A stretch of DNA of 64,000 nucleotides from Novosphingobium sp049354825 (GTDB lineage Bacteria > Pseudomonadota > Alphaproteobacteria > Sphingomonadales > Sphingomonadaceae). A model generated the notes under the pieces. That model saw only the letters and a program-made list of their open reading frames with translations, was not told the DNA's origin and ran no database searches. The position numbers and the translations under genes are program-made. The stretch spans positions 930,001 through 994,000 of the forward strand of contig NZ_CP186480.1 in assembly GCF_049354825.1 (NCBI RefSeq). Direction: 5' to 3'. Of the stretch, positions 28,013 to 36,342 are shown piece after piece. Each line of letters starts with the position of its first letter. Position 1 is the first letter of the stretch.

Positions 28013-28053
28013 CGCGCCGCGGTCCGCTGAGGCGGATCGCGGCGCGGCGGCGG
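28013..28053 (+). terminator. Strong stem-loop after rne
   Basis: A 15-pair stem with one G-T pair (28013-28027 with 28032-28046) and a TGAG loop follows the rne stop by 13 bases. Only a short CTTT run occurs downstream, so termination may be partial; the next gene starts at 28061. Confidence 0.55.
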
Positions 28054-28060
28054 CTTTCCG

Positions 28061-29017
28061 ATGACGTTACCCGGCCACCACAGGCCCGGCGGCGGTTTTC
28101 GCAACCCGCCCGGCAGTCCGCGCCAAACCGCCACCTGGCGCGATTTCCTTCGCTTCCTGCTTGTCGACATGCGCCGTGCCAGGCCGCCCGTAATCCCGCC
28201 GGGTCACATTGCCGCGAACCCGCCCGATCTCGCTGCGCTGCCTGCAGACCACGTCTCCTGGCTTGGCCACGCCTGCTTCGCGCTGCGGATCGGGGGCAAG
28301 CTGGTACTGACCGACCCGTACCTGGGCCGGACGGCGGGCCCATTCGGACTGGGCCCGAAACGCTACGTACCCCCGCCCCTCGCTGCTCGCGACCTTCCCC
28401 GGTGCGACCTGATCGTCCTCAGTCACAACCACTACGACCACCTCGATAGCGGCGCGCTGGCCCACTATCGGTTCAAGGCGGATACGCCTGTCGCCTGCCC
28501 GCTCGGGCTGGCGTCGCTGCTGCGCAAGGCCGGCTTTGCCAACGTTGTCGAAATGGATTGGTGGCAGCACAAGCTGGTCGCGGAACTCGATGTTGCGTGC
28601 CTGCCCGCCGTGCATTTTTCCGGTCGCGGACTCTTTGACCGAAACAGGACATTGTGGGCCAGTTTCGGCATCCGCTCAGCCCAGAAGGCTGTTTGGTTCG
28701 GTGGCGATAGTGCCGCCGGCACCGTCTTTGCCGAGATCGGCGCGCGCGCAGGCCCATTCGACCTCGCGCTGGTGGGGATCGGCGCCTACGAACCGCGCGC
28801 CATCATGCAGGCCAGCCACGCTACGCCGGAAGAAGCCGTGGCCATCGCGCGCGCCATCGGCGCCAAGCGCGCCCTGGGATCGCATTGGGGCACGGTCATG
28901 CTGACCCCGGAAGATCCGTTCGAGGCACCTGTCCGCTTCGCCCGCGCTGCGCGTGATGCGCAATACGGCGAGGCCAACGCGATTACGCTCCCGATCGGCG
29001 GGATCGCCGCGATCTAG
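28061..29017 (+). CDS. MBL-fold metallo-hydrolase (NAPE-PLD/RomA-like)
   Basis: A 318-residue metallo-beta-lactamase-fold hydrolase. WLGHACFALRIGGKLVLTDPYL, the metal-binding motif SHNHYDHLD, FGGDSAAG and GSHWGTVML give the pattern of the N-acylphosphatidylethanolamine phospholipase D-like branch. Two metal ions are expected; the substrate in bacteria of this type is generally unknown. No signal peptide. The ATG has a weak ribosome binding site and overlaps nothing; an internal ATG at MRRARPP is a less likely start. It is convergent with the DUF4242 gene, one base apart. Confidence 0.86.
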   Translation: MTLPGHHRPGGGFRNPPGSPRQTATWRDFLRFLLVDMRRARPPVIPPGHIAANPPDLAALPADHVSWLGHACFALRIGGKLVLTDPYLGRTAGPFGLGPKRYVPPPLAARDLPRCDLIVLSHNHYDHLDSGALAHYRFKADTPVACPLGLASLLRKAGFANVVEMDWWQHKLVAELDVACLPAVHFSGRGLFDRNRTLWASFGIRSAQKAVWFGGDSAAGTVFAEIGARAGPFDLALVGIGAYEPRAIMQASHATPEEAVAIARAIGAKRALGSHWGTVMLTPEDPFEAPVRFARAARDAQYGEANAITLPIGGIAAI

Positions 29018-29018
29018 A

Positions 29019-29300
29019 TTAATTCAAGTGGCCCTGCGCGGTGGACGGGTCGATCATCGTCTTCACCTCGCTGATCCGGTTCGCCGGAAACCCCGATTTC
29101 TCAGCGTGCTGGCGGATGCGATCCTCGTCCTCGGCGCGGTAGATGCAGAAGGTCTTGTCGCCGACGACGTAGGAATGCTCCCATTCGATCCCTGGAATCT
29201 CTGCCAGGGCAGCATTGCTGACCTGCGCGGCGCCTTGCAACTCTTGCGAACTCATCGCGTGAACACCCGGCAAATCGCGTTCGATGACGTAGCGCTTCAT
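29019..29300 (-). CDS. DUF4242 small protein (SCO4226-like, possible nickel binding)
   Basis: A 93-residue protein beginning MKRYVIERDLPGV, the signature of the DUF4242 family; its structurally known member SCO4226 binds nickel. YVVGDKTFCIYRAEDEDRIRQHAEKSGFPAN is the second conserved half. The start at 29300 has AAGGAG upstream; the longer frame to 29360 is not supported. It is a single gene facing the leuA leader region. The function in this organism is unknown. Confidence 0.82.
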   Translation of the reverse strand: MKRYVIERDLPGVHAMSSQELQGAAQVSNAALAEIPGIEWEHSYVVGDKTFCIYRAEDEDRIRQHAEKSGFPANRISEVKTMIDPSTAQGHLN

Positions 29301-29434
29301 GGGACACTCCTTGATCGGCGACCCGCGCATTTCATACGCGCGGCAGAGAGCGATTGCCATAGTAGCGATCTACGCAATAAAATTGCTTGAAACGGGGGCT
29401 TTACAAACGGGTCGGCAATTCGGATAGGCAACCC

Positions 29435-29482
29435 ATGATCCGGATCGGCCTCGTGCTACGACTTATCCGCCCTTGGGCGTGA
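29435..29482 (+). CDS. Putative leader peptide of leuA (MIRIGLVLRLIRPWA)
   Basis: A 15-codon frame upstream of leuA encodes three Leu (CTC, CTA, CTT), three Ile (ATC) and one Val in 15 residues. CTA and CTT are uncommon Leu codons in this G+C-rich DNA. Such a run of branched-chain codons in front of leuA is what a translational attenuator needs: ribosomes stall when leucine is scarce. A GGATAGG sequence lies 7 bases upstream as a possible ribosome binding site. The call rests on composition and position, not on homology. Confidence 0.55.
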   Translation: MIRIGLVLRLIRPWA

Positions 29483-29560
29483 ACGCGGCGTGTCGCACGG
29501 GCGGCGCGCAGGCGCCCAGGGGAAGCCAGCCGTAACGCCACTCGATCGACCGGATTTTTT
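29468..29560 (+). promoter_or_regulatory. Candidate attenuator structures upstream of leuA
   Basis: Four mutually complementary segments follow each other: CGCCC (29468-29472), GGGCG (29475-29479), GGGCG (29499-29503) and CGCCC (29513-29517). The 1:2 and 3:4 pairings exclude 1:3 and 2:4, the logic of an attenuator. The first two segments overlap the end of the leader peptide. A run of six T (29555-29560) lies just before the leuA ATG, preceded by CCGGAT, which is complementary to ATCCGG in the leader. The exact terminator stem is not clear. Confidence 0.45.
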
Positions 29561-29563
29561 GCC

Positions 29564-31261
29564 ATGACCATGCTGCGTAACCCCGGGGCCAAGTACCGGC
29601 CCTTCCCCCCCATCGCCTTGCCCGATCGACAATGGCCGAGCCGCGTGATCACCGCGGCGCCGCGCTGGCTGTCGACCGACCTGCGCGATGGCAACCAGGC
29701 GCTGGTCGATCCGATGGGCGCGGAAAAAAAGCTGCGTTTTTTCGACCTGCTGCTCAAGATCGGCATCAAGGAGATAGAGGTCGGCTTCCCGGCGTCCGGC
29801 GCGACCGATTTCGATTTCATCGCGGGGCTCGTGCAATCGGGCCGCATACCCGATGATGTGCTGGTCCAGGTCCTGACGCAGTCGCGGCGCGACCTGATCG
29901 AAACAACGTTCGCCAGCCTGGCCGGCGCCCCCAGCGCGATCGTCCACCTTTACAACGCGGTCAGCCCTGCGTGGCGTCGCATCGTCTTCAGCATGAGCCG
30001 CGACGAAGTGAAAGCGATCGCGATTGAGGGCGCCAAGGTCATGCGCGACCAGGCTGCGAAATATCCCGAGACGGACTGGCACTTTCAGTACAGCCCCGAA
30101 ACCTTCTCTACCGCAGAGGTCGATTTCAGCGTCGAGGTCTGCGCCGCGGTGATGGACGTGCTGCAGCCGACACCCGACAAGCCGATCATCTTCAATCTGC
30201 CCGCGACGGTCGAATGTGCGACGCCCAACGTCTATGCCGATCAGATCGAGCTGTTCGGCCGAACGATCCCCAACCGCGAATCGACCGTCATCAGCCTGCA
30301 TACCCACAACGACCGCGGGACTGGCATCGCGGCGGCCGAATTGGGTCTCATGGCGGGCGCCGACCGCGTTGAAGGCTGCCTGTTCGGCAATGGCGAACGG
30401 ACGGGTAATTGCGATATCGTCACCGTCGCGCTCAACATGTACACGCAGGGCGTCGACCCGGGGATCGACTTGTCGGACATCGACGGGATCGCCGCGACGG
30501 TCGAATACTGCAATCAGCTGCCGATCCACCCGCGCCATCCTTACGTTGGCGAACTGGTCTACACCTCGTTCTCGGGCAGTCACCAGGACGCGATAAAGAA
30601 GGGCTTCGCCGCGCGCGCGGCGCAGAACGACCAGGCATGGGAAATGCCGTACCTACCCATCGATCCCGCCGATCTTGGCCGCAGCTACGAGGCAGTGATC
30701 CGCGTCAACTCGCAGTCAGGCAAAGGCGGCTTCGCATGGGTGCTTGAGCAGGACCAGGGCCTCAAGCTGCCCAAGCGCATGCAGGCCGACTTTTCGCGCC
30801 ATGTCCAGGAACTGGCCGACGCAAAGGGCAGCGAGCTTTATGCCGACGACATCTGGGCGGTGTTCCAGCGCGCTTACCACCTCTCCACCCCGCAGCATTT
30901 CCAGCTGGTCGATTACGAGGAAACGCGCGCCAGCGACGGCACACGCATCTTCGCCGGCAAGATCGGCGTCGATGGCCAGACCCGCACCGTATCGGGCCGC
31001 GGCAACGGGCTGATCAGCTCGGTCGTCGCGACCATCGCCGAGTCCTTCGGACTGCAACTTGAAGTGCGCGACTATTCCGAACACGCGATGGGATCAGGCA
31101 GCGACGCGCGCGCCGCCGCTTACGTCGAGTGCGCGGGACCCGACGGGACGACGATCTGGGGCGTGGGAATCGACGAGGATATTGCCACCGCCAGCGTCCG
31201 CGCCGTGCTTGGTGCCGCCAACGCGGCGAACGCGCCCGGCCCGCACGGCGCCATGCCGTAG
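29564..31261 (+). CDS. leuA: 2-isopropylmalate synthase
   Basis: A 565-residue enzyme that condenses acetyl-CoA with 2-oxoisovalerate, the first step of leucine synthesis. The catalytic TIM barrel has STDLRDGNQALVDPMG (metal and substrate site) and SLHTHNDRGTG (metal-binding His pair). The C-terminal allosteric domain (about 430-555) senses leucine. Length and N-terminus (MLRNPGAKYRPF) match the longer LeuA type. Two ATG codons (29564, 29570) are possible. No ribosome binding site is visible because a T-run precedes the first ATG, which fits a regulated leader. Confidence 0.96.
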   Translation: MTMLRNPGAKYRPFPPIALPDRQWPSRVITAAPRWLSTDLRDGNQALVDPMGAEKKLRFFDLLLKIGIKEIEVGFPASGATDFDFIAGLVQSGRIPDDVLVQVLTQSRRDLIETTFASLAGAPSAIVHLYNAVSPAWRRIVFSMSRDEVKAIAIEGAKVMRDQAAKYPETDWHFQYSPETFSTAEVDFSVEVCAAVMDVLQPTPDKPIIFNLPATVECATPNVYADQIELFGRTIPNRESTVISLHTHNDRGTGIAAAELGLMAGADRVEGCLFGNGERTGNCDIVTVALNMYTQGVDPGIDLSDIDGIAATVEYCNQLPIHPRHPYVGELVYTSFSGSHQDAIKKGFAARAAQNDQAWEMPYLPIDPADLGRSYEAVIRVNSQSGKGGFAWVLEQDQGLKLPKRMQADFSRHVQELADAKGSELYADDIWAVFQRAYHLSTPQHFQLVDYEETRASDGTRIFAGKIGVDGQTRTVSGRGNGLISSVVATIAESFGLQLEVRDYSEHAMGSGSDARAAAYVECAGPDGTTIWGVGIDEDIATASVRAVLGAANAANAPGPHGAMP

Positions 31262-31331
31262 CGTCCTCGACTCGCCGCTGCCGAACACCTAACCCGAGGC
31301 CCTGCCCAAGCGGCCCACGAGCGGAGAGACC

Positions 31332-32312
31332 ATGCCCCTGCCCCCCCTATTCGCGAACTTGCGTCTTCCCGTCATCGGCTCGCCGCTGTTCATCGTCTCG
31401 GGGCCGGACCTGGTGATCGCGCAATGCAAGGCCGGCATCGTCGGCTCCTTTCCCGCGCTCAACGCGCGGCCATCGGGGATGCTGGACGAGTGGCTGCACC
31501 GCATCACCGAGGAACTTGCCGCGCACAACCGCGCGCATCCGGAACAGCCCGCCGCGCCCTTCGCGGTAAACCAGATCGTCCACAAGTCGAACGCGCGGCT
31601 CGAGGAAGACCTAGGCGTGTGTGCCAAGTGGCAGGTGCCGCTGGTCATCACCTCGCTGGGCGCACGCGAAGACCTTAACCAGGCGGTGCACGGCTGGGGC
31701 GGCATCGTGCTGCACGACGTGATCAACAACCGCTTCGCGCACAAGGCTATCGAAAAGGGCGCCGATGGGCTGATCCCTGTCGCTGCCGGGGCAGGCGGGC
31801 ACGCCGGGGCGCTGTCTCCCTTCGCCCTGATGCAGGAGATCCGGTCATGGTTCGAAGGCCTGATCGCGCTGTCGGGCTCGATCGCCAGCGGCCGCTCGAT
31901 CCTCGCGGCGCAGGCCATGGGCGCGGACTTTGCCTATATCGGCAGCCCGTGGATCGCCACCGCCGAAGCCAATGCCGACGATAGCTACAAGGATGCGATC
32001 GTCGCCGGGGGTGCTGACGACATCGTCTACACCAACCTGTTCACCGGGGTGCACGGCAATTACCTGCGCTCCTCGATTGTGGCGGCAGGGCTCGATCCGG
32101 ACGACCTGCCCGTCAGCGACCCCAGTGCGATGAACTTCGGGTCGGGAGGCAACAGCAAGGCAAAGGCGTGGAAAGACGTGTGGGGGTCGGGCCAGGGCAT
32201 CGGCGCGGTCAGCAAGGTTGAAAGCGTGGCCGAGCGGGTGGAGCGGCTGGCCGCCGAATACGACATGGCCCGCGCGGAACTGGCTGCAAAAGCGCGGTTG
32301 GCGCTGGTCTGA
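31332..32312 (+). CDS. Nitronate monooxygenase
   Basis: A 326-residue FMN enzyme of the 2-nitropropane dioxygenase family, normal length. The N-terminal PVIGSPLFIVSGPDL, GSFPALNARP, PVAAGAGGHAGALSPF and SGSIASGRSILAAQAMGADFAYIGS are characteristic of the FMN-binding barrel. It oxidises alkyl nitronates such as propionate 3-nitronate. GGAGAGACC precedes the ATG. It follows leuA by 70 bases but no functional link is evident. Its stop codon directly abuts that of the convergent AHH gene. Confidence 0.9.
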   Translation: MPLPPLFANLRLPVIGSPLFIVSGPDLVIAQCKAGIVGSFPALNARPSGMLDEWLHRITEELAAHNRAHPEQPAAPFAVNQIVHKSNARLEEDLGVCAKWQVPLVITSLGAREDLNQAVHGWGGIVLHDVINNRFAHKAIEKGADGLIPVAAGAGGHAGALSPFALMQEIRSWFEGLIALSGSIASGRSILAAQAMGADFAYIGSPWIATAEANADDSYKDAIVAGGADDIVYTNLFTGVHGNYLRSSIVAAGLDPDDLPVSDPSAMNFGSGGNSKAKAWKDVWGSGQGIGAVSKVESVAERVERLAAEYDMARAELAAKARLALV

Positions 32313-32822
32313 TCAGGCGTCCGGTTCGGTCGCGTCCCACAGCAGCGCGGCCATCGCTTCCAGTTCCCCGAAATCGGCATCAGCGAACGGATCGCGGCGG
32401 CTTAGTAGCAAGCGCCTTTTGCGGTCGAGCAAGCGGCCGCGCAGGGCCCGCTGCAGCAGCGTCATGCGGCCAAGCGCATGACCGATGGCGCCAGCCGGAT
32501 CGCGCAGCCGCGCACGGGCCCATCCAGCCTCGATCTGGCCCATCCGCGCCTCGACCAGGGCATTGTAGTCACGGTGAGGGCCGCGGTGTAGCGGCAATCC
32601 CATCCGGATCGCGGCGGCATCGTCGGCTGGAAGCAACAGGCCGTTGCGGCGGAAATCTTCGAACCCCAGCCGCAGCGGCCCCAGCGCGCGAAACAACCGC
32701 GCAAAGGCGCGCCGCGACAGCAACTGGCGCGGCAGCAGGTGGTGGCGCTGCAGCCCGGGATCGTGACCGGGAGTGCCGGGCCGGTTGACGGCGCGGAAGG
32801 GCAGCACCGGACGCGTCGTCAC
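32313..32822 (-). CDS. AHH-domain protein (predicted HNH/Endo VII-type nuclease)
   Basis: A 169-residue protein whose first half carries the AHH nuclease signature. His27-His28 (LQRHHLLP) are followed by Asn60-Gly61 (RRNGLLLP), then His79 and His83 with Tyr86 (LHRGPHRDYN). This set of His, NG and GxxxHxGxHxxY is diagnostic of the AHH branch of HNH/Endonuclease VII folds, best known as toxin domains in polymorphic toxins. Here it stands alone, with no secretion or RHS-type N-terminus and no signal peptide. The start is GTG, overlapping the stop of the upstream gene (GTGA, 32819-32822). It could be a domesticated nuclease or half of a toxin-immunity pair. Catalysis is predicted, not shown. Confidence 0.8.
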   Translation of the reverse strand: MTTRPVLPFRAVNRPGTPGHDPGLQRHHLLPRQLLSRRAFARLFRALGPLRLGFEDFRRNGLLLPADDAAAIRMGLPLHRGPHRDYNALVEARMGQIEAGWARARLRDPAGAIGHALGRMTLLQRALRGRLLDRKRRLLLSRRDPFADADFGELEAMAALLWDATEPDA

Positions 32823-33508
32823 GGGCGGACCGCCTCGATCATTCCGCCCCTCACGGGGCGCAGCAACAGGTCTTCTCCGCCCGGCAGCGTGACGCGGCGC
32901 TCCCGCTCGATCGCGCCCGATTCAGAAAGCAGGTGGATCAGCCGCACGGCCACCGCCGCGGTCTGCGCCGGCGTGCGCCCCGCGGCATCGAGCGTCAGTT
33001 CCTGGCCGGTCAGCGCGGCCAGCCCGATCGTCGTGAGCGTGGATTCGCGCCGCGCAAGACCCACCAGCCCAGGCGCGGGAAAGGCGCCGCCGGCCAGCCA
33101 GGCATCGGCGGCACGGGCAAAATAGCCCGGCTCCATCCACGTTCTGGCCGGGCTCCAGTGCAAGGCCGCCGCCCCGTCCGCGGCAATGCGCGCCGCTATC
33201 CCCACCAGCGCACGCAGCACCGGCACCATCAGCGGATCGGAGATCACGTTGGGCGCTGGTTCGATCGTCAGCACGTCGCCCGGCGGAAGTTCGGCCAAGC
33301 CGACAAGCGCGCCTGCCGCTGGCCTCGCCTCGGCGGCGCCCGTGCCGAGACCGCGGACATCGAATGCCAGGCCCAGCGCGACCACCTCGCACGCGTTTTC
33401 GTCGGCAAGGTCGGCGGTGACGGCGAAGTCCAGTCCGGAGGGCCCCGCAGCACCAAGACGTGTCAGTTCCTCCCGCCCCGGCCGCCCGGCCGGGAACACG
33501 AGCGCCAT
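32819..33508 (-). CDS. Unknown protein coupled to the AHH gene (tentatively DUF4261-like)
   Basis: A protein of about 229 residues from the ATG at 33508 (MALVFPAGRPG); an in-frame ATG at 33637 would add 43 residues that look non-conserved. It has no signal peptide or membrane segment. The C-terminal half (ALHWSPARTWMEPGYF, then ARRESTLTTIGLAALTGQEL) vaguely recalls DUF4261 proteins, but this is uncertain. The stop overlaps the GTG of the AHH nuclease gene, so both are made from one message in close ratio. An immunity or regulatory role for the nuclease is a guess from this arrangement. Confidence 0.62.
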   Translation of the reverse strand: MALVFPAGRPGREELTRLGAAGPSGLDFAVTADLADENACEVVALGLAFDVRGLGTGAAEARPAAGALVGLAELPPGDVLTIEPAPNVISDPLMVPVLRALVGIAARIAADGAAALHWSPARTWMEPGYFARAADAWLAGGAFPAPGLVGLARRESTLTTIGLAALTGQELTLDAAGRTPAQTAAVAVRLIHLLSESGAIERERRVTLPGGEDLLLRPVRGGMIEAVRP

Positions 33509-33661
33509 CGCCGGTATAGCCCGATTACCGCCCCCGCTCGCCACTTCGCGTGTCCGCCCCCCGTCGCTCAAAAGCCGAGCATTTACTGACACCTGTTGCA
33601 ATGCCGCGTCGACCCCCCGCGTAGGGAGTCGCCCCATTCTGGATCAATCTGCAGGCAAAAG

Positions 33662-34147
33662 TTAGCAGATCCCCAGCCTCGCCGCCTCGGCGAGCGCGCG
33701 GCCCAGATCCTCAGCCTGCGTCAGCGCCGCGGCCGGCACTGTCTTGGCTGCCAAGATCGCTTCAGGGGACTGCGCAGCCAGGTTGACGATCACCGCCGCG
33801 GAAATCCGCCGCAAGCGCCAGCCCGTTACGATCCGCTCGATCTGCGCCGTCGCGCCATGGCCGTCCGATCCCGCCGCAACGATGGTCGCGAACCCGCGTC
33901 CCTCGACTCGCCCGAGGAGAGGGTAACAGGCAACGTCGAACATTTCCTTCATCGCCCCGGTCATCGTCCCGAGATTCTCGGCACAGACGAACAGGTAGGC
34001 GGACGCCGCCAGCAGTCGCTCCGCCGTCGCCCGGTCCGCGCGCATCAGCACACCGCCTTCACCCGCGCCGCGCGCGGCCGCTTCCGCCAGCGCTTGCGCG
34101 GCGCCGGTGCGGCCATGCCAGACGATTGCGATCGGAGCCTGCGTCAT
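33662..34147 (-). CDS. Flavodoxin-like protein
   Basis: A protein of about 161 residues with a flavodoxin-type fold. IVWHGRTGAAQALAEA resembles a phosphate-binding loop, and CAENLGTMTGAMKEMFD contains the second loop that typically contacts FMN. It is probably a small NAD(P)H:FMN or quinone reductase; the partner is unknown. The ATG at 34147 is preferred to the GTG one codon earlier. It is divergent from recJ, with about 95 bases between if recJ starts at 34243. Confidence 0.75.
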   Translation of the reverse strand: MTQAPIAIVWHGRTGAAQALAEAAARGAGEGGVLMRADRATAERLLAASAYLFVCAENLGTMTGAMKEMFDVACYPLLGRVEGRGFATIVAAGSDGHGATAQIERIVTGWRLRRISAAVIVNLAAQSPEAILAAKTVPAAALTQAEDLGRALAEAARLGIC

Positions 34148-34242
34148 CACGCCAGTCGAGCCGCCCCGCTTGCCGGTGTCAATCGACCGCTGTCCACAGC
34201 GCGCGCTTCCGCGTCGCGCGGGGCTGCGCTATCCGCTGCTGC

Positions 34243-36021
34243 GTGACCCTTCGCGCGCTCTCGATCCTCGGCCTCGGCCCTTCGCTCACTGGGCGCACCT
34301 GGCGCTGGCGCGGCGGCAACATGGCGCTGGATGACGGTGGCGGCCTGGCCGACGACCTTGTCACCCAGCTGCTGCTGTCGCGCGGGGTTGCGACGGACGA
34401 TATCGACCGCCATCGCACCCCGTCGCTGCGCGCATTCCTGCCCGACCCTTCGTTGTTCCGCGACATGGATACCGCGGCCGAACGCTTGTCGCAGGCCGTT
34501 CTGACCGGCGAGACCATCACGATCTACGGCGATTACGACGTCGATGGTGCCACCAGCGCGGCGCTCTTGATCCGCCTGCTGCGCGGGCTTGGCGCCGATC
34601 CCCGCCACTATATCCCTGATCGCCTTTTGGAGGGCTACGGCCCCTCTGGCGAGGCTCTGGTCCGGCTCGGCCGCGAAGGGTCCAGCCTGGTCGTGACCGT
34701 CGATTGCGGGGCGATGGCGCACGATGCACTGGCGCAGGCGCACGAGGCCGGCGTCGACGTCATCGTGGTCGACCATCACAAGTGCTCACCCGAGCTTCCC
34801 CGCGCCGTCGCGCTGGTCAACCCGAACCGCCTCGACGAGGGGGACGAGGCGGCGGCCCACGGACACCTCGCCGCGGTCGGCGTCGCATTCCTGCTGGCAG
34901 TGGCGACGGTACGGCTGCTGCGCGCGCGCGGCTTTTTCGCCGATCGCCCCGAGCCCGAGCTGTTGGCGCTGCTCGATCTGGTCGCGCTGGGGACCGTGGC
35001 AGACGTTGCCGCGCTCCACGGCCTCAACCGCGCGTTCGTCGCGCAGGGTCTCAAGGTCATGGCGCGGCGCGAGAACGTGGGAATGGCGGCGCTGATCGAC
35101 GCCAGCCGGCTCAGCCGCGCGCCTACTTGCAGCGATCTTGGCTTCGCGCTCGGCCCGCGCATCAATGCCGGCGGCCGTGTCGGCGAAGCGACGCTGGGCG
35201 TGCGCCTGCTCACGACCGAAGACCCGGACGAGGCCCAAGCCATCGCCGCGCAGCTTTCGCAGCTCAACGAAGAGCGCCGCGCGATCGAGGCGGCGGTGCA
35301 GGAAGCCGCGGAGAGCCAGCTTGCCGCGCAGCACAACCGCGCCGTGATCGTCGTCTCCGGACGGGGTTGGCATCCGGGCGTGATCGGCATCGTCGCCGGC
35401 CGGATCAAGGAGAAGACTGGCAAGCCCGCTCTCGTGATCGCGCTGGACGACGACGGTGTCGGCAAGGGCTCGGGCCGTTCGATCGCGGGGGTCGACCTGG
35501 GCGCTGCCATCATCGCGGCGCGCGAGGTCGGGCTGCTGGTGGCCGGCGGCGGGCACGCGATGGCATGCGGACTGACCATCGATGCTGCGCGCGTCGATGC
35601 GTTGGCGGACTGGCTCGATGCCCGCCTTGGCGCGGACGTTGCAGCCGCTTCGGCCGGGCAATCGCTGACGCTGGACTTGTCGATCACGCCGCGCGGCTTG
35701 ACGCCGGACCTGGTGGAAACGCTCGAAAGCGCGGGGCCTTACGGCATGGGCTGGCCCGGACCGCGCGTTGCGGTGGGGCCGCTGCGGCTGGTCAAGGCCG
35801 ACATGGTCGGCAACGACCACGTGCGGTTGATCGTGCGCGGGATCGACGGCGCGTCGTTCAAGGCGATCGCCTTTCGCGCCGCCGCCACCGACATGGGCCA
35901 GGCGCTGCTTCACGGTGCGCGTGATCGCACGATCTGGCTGGCGGGGCGGGCGAAAATAGATGACTGGGGCTCGCGCCCGGCAGCCGAGCTTCACGTCGAA
36001 GACGCCACCTTCGCTGACTAG
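34243..36021 (+). CDS. recJ: Single-stranded-DNA-specific 5'-3' exonuclease RecJ
   Basis: A 592-residue DHH-family exonuclease for recombination and mismatch repair. Motif I is DYDVDG (residues 97-102), and the DHH motif is at 177-179 (VDHHKC). GPRINAGGRVGEA and the DHHA1 segment GGGHAMACG are intact. I place the start at the GTG 34243, because the protein then begins with the family-like segment LSILGLGPSLTGRTWRWRGGN. The frame is open back to 34126, but that part would overlap the divergent flavodoxin-like gene and has no family sequence. Confidence 0.93.
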   Translation: MTLRALSILGLGPSLTGRTWRWRGGNMALDDGGGLADDLVTQLLLSRGVATDDIDRHRTPSLRAFLPDPSLFRDMDTAAERLSQAVLTGETITIYGDYDVDGATSAALLIRLLRGLGADPRHYIPDRLLEGYGPSGEALVRLGREGSSLVVTVDCGAMAHDALAQAHEAGVDVIVVDHHKCSPELPRAVALVNPNRLDEGDEAAAHGHLAAVGVAFLLAVATVRLLRARGFFADRPEPELLALLDLVALGTVADVAALHGLNRAFVAQGLKVMARRENVGMAALIDASRLSRAPTCSDLGFALGPRINAGGRVGEATLGVRLLTTEDPDEAQAIAAQLSQLNEERRAIEAAVQEAAESQLAAQHNRAVIVVSGRGWHPGVIGIVAGRIKEKTGKPALVIALDDDGVGKGSGRSIAGVDLGAAIIAAREVGLLVAGGGHAMACGLTIDAARVDALADWLDARLGADVAAASAGQSLTLDLSITPRGLTPDLVETLESAGPYGMGWPGPRVAVGPLRLVKADMVGNDHVRLIVRGIDGASFKAIAFRAAATDMGQALLHGARDRTIWLAGRAKIDDWGSRPAAELHVEDATFAD

Positions 36022-36045
36022 CGCGCCCGCTCCGGCACTCCTGAC

Positions 36046-36073
36046 TTGACCGCCCCCGCCTCCCCGCTTAGAG
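36046..36073 (+). promoter_or_regulatory. Probable promoter of the tRNA-Glu pair
   Basis: TTGACC (36046-36051) and TTAGAG (36068-36073) are separated by 16 bases and lie 30 bases upstream of the first tRNA. The -35 element is near perfect; the -10 is weaker but of the kind often seen in high-G+C alphaproteobacteria. Confidence 0.5.
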
Positions 36074-36103
36074 GCGCACCCCTGCCGACGGCGTGAGCCG
36101 GAT

Positions 36104-36178
36104 GGCCCCTTCGTCTAGCGGTTAGGACGCGGCCCTTTCACGGCTGAAACACGGGTTCGATTCCCGTAGGGGTCACCA
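36104..36178 (+). tRNA. tRNA-Glu (UUC anticodon)
   Basis: A 75-base cloverleaf including an encoded CCA end. The acceptor arm GGCCCCT pairs with AGGGGTC; the anticodon arm CGGCC/GGCTG holds the loop CTTTCAC with anticodon TTC at 36137-36139. The T arm is CGGGTTCGATTCCCG. It is the first of two near-identical tRNA-Glu genes. Confidence 0.97.
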
Positions 36179-36205
36179 TCGCGGCGCCGGTACAGTGCCT
36201 TTAAC

Positions 36206-36280
36206 GGCCCCTTCGTCTAGCGGTTAGGACGCGGCCCTCTCACGGCTGAAACACGGGTTCGATTCCCGTAGGGGTCACCA
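36206..36280 (+). tRNA. tRNA-Glu (CUC anticodon)
   Basis: A 75-base tRNA gene identical to the one at 36104 except for one base, the wobble position of the anticodon (CTC at 36239-36241). CCA is encoded. It lies 27 bases downstream of the first copy and is probably processed from the same transcript. Confidence 0.97.
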
Positions 36281-36342
36281 GGCACCGGGCAGCGCGGCCG
36301 CCCTCTTCCCACTTCCCGTTGGCGCTTTGCGCGCGCGCCTCT

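Noticed and set aside
25533..28343. Several long frames antisense to rne
   Set aside because: They are by-products of the repetitive, G+C-rich acidic/basic tail of rne and have no start signals or family patterns.
29545..29563. Classic intrinsic terminator directly before leuA
   Set aside because: A six-T run is present but no adjacent stable stem; only long-range complementarity (CCGGAT with ATCCGG) is seen, so I list it as a candidate attenuator, not a terminator.
34126..34242. N-terminal extension of recJ upstream of the GTG
   Set aside because: It would overlap the divergent flavodoxin-like gene and shows no RecJ sequence; the family-like N-terminus begins after the GTG at 34243.
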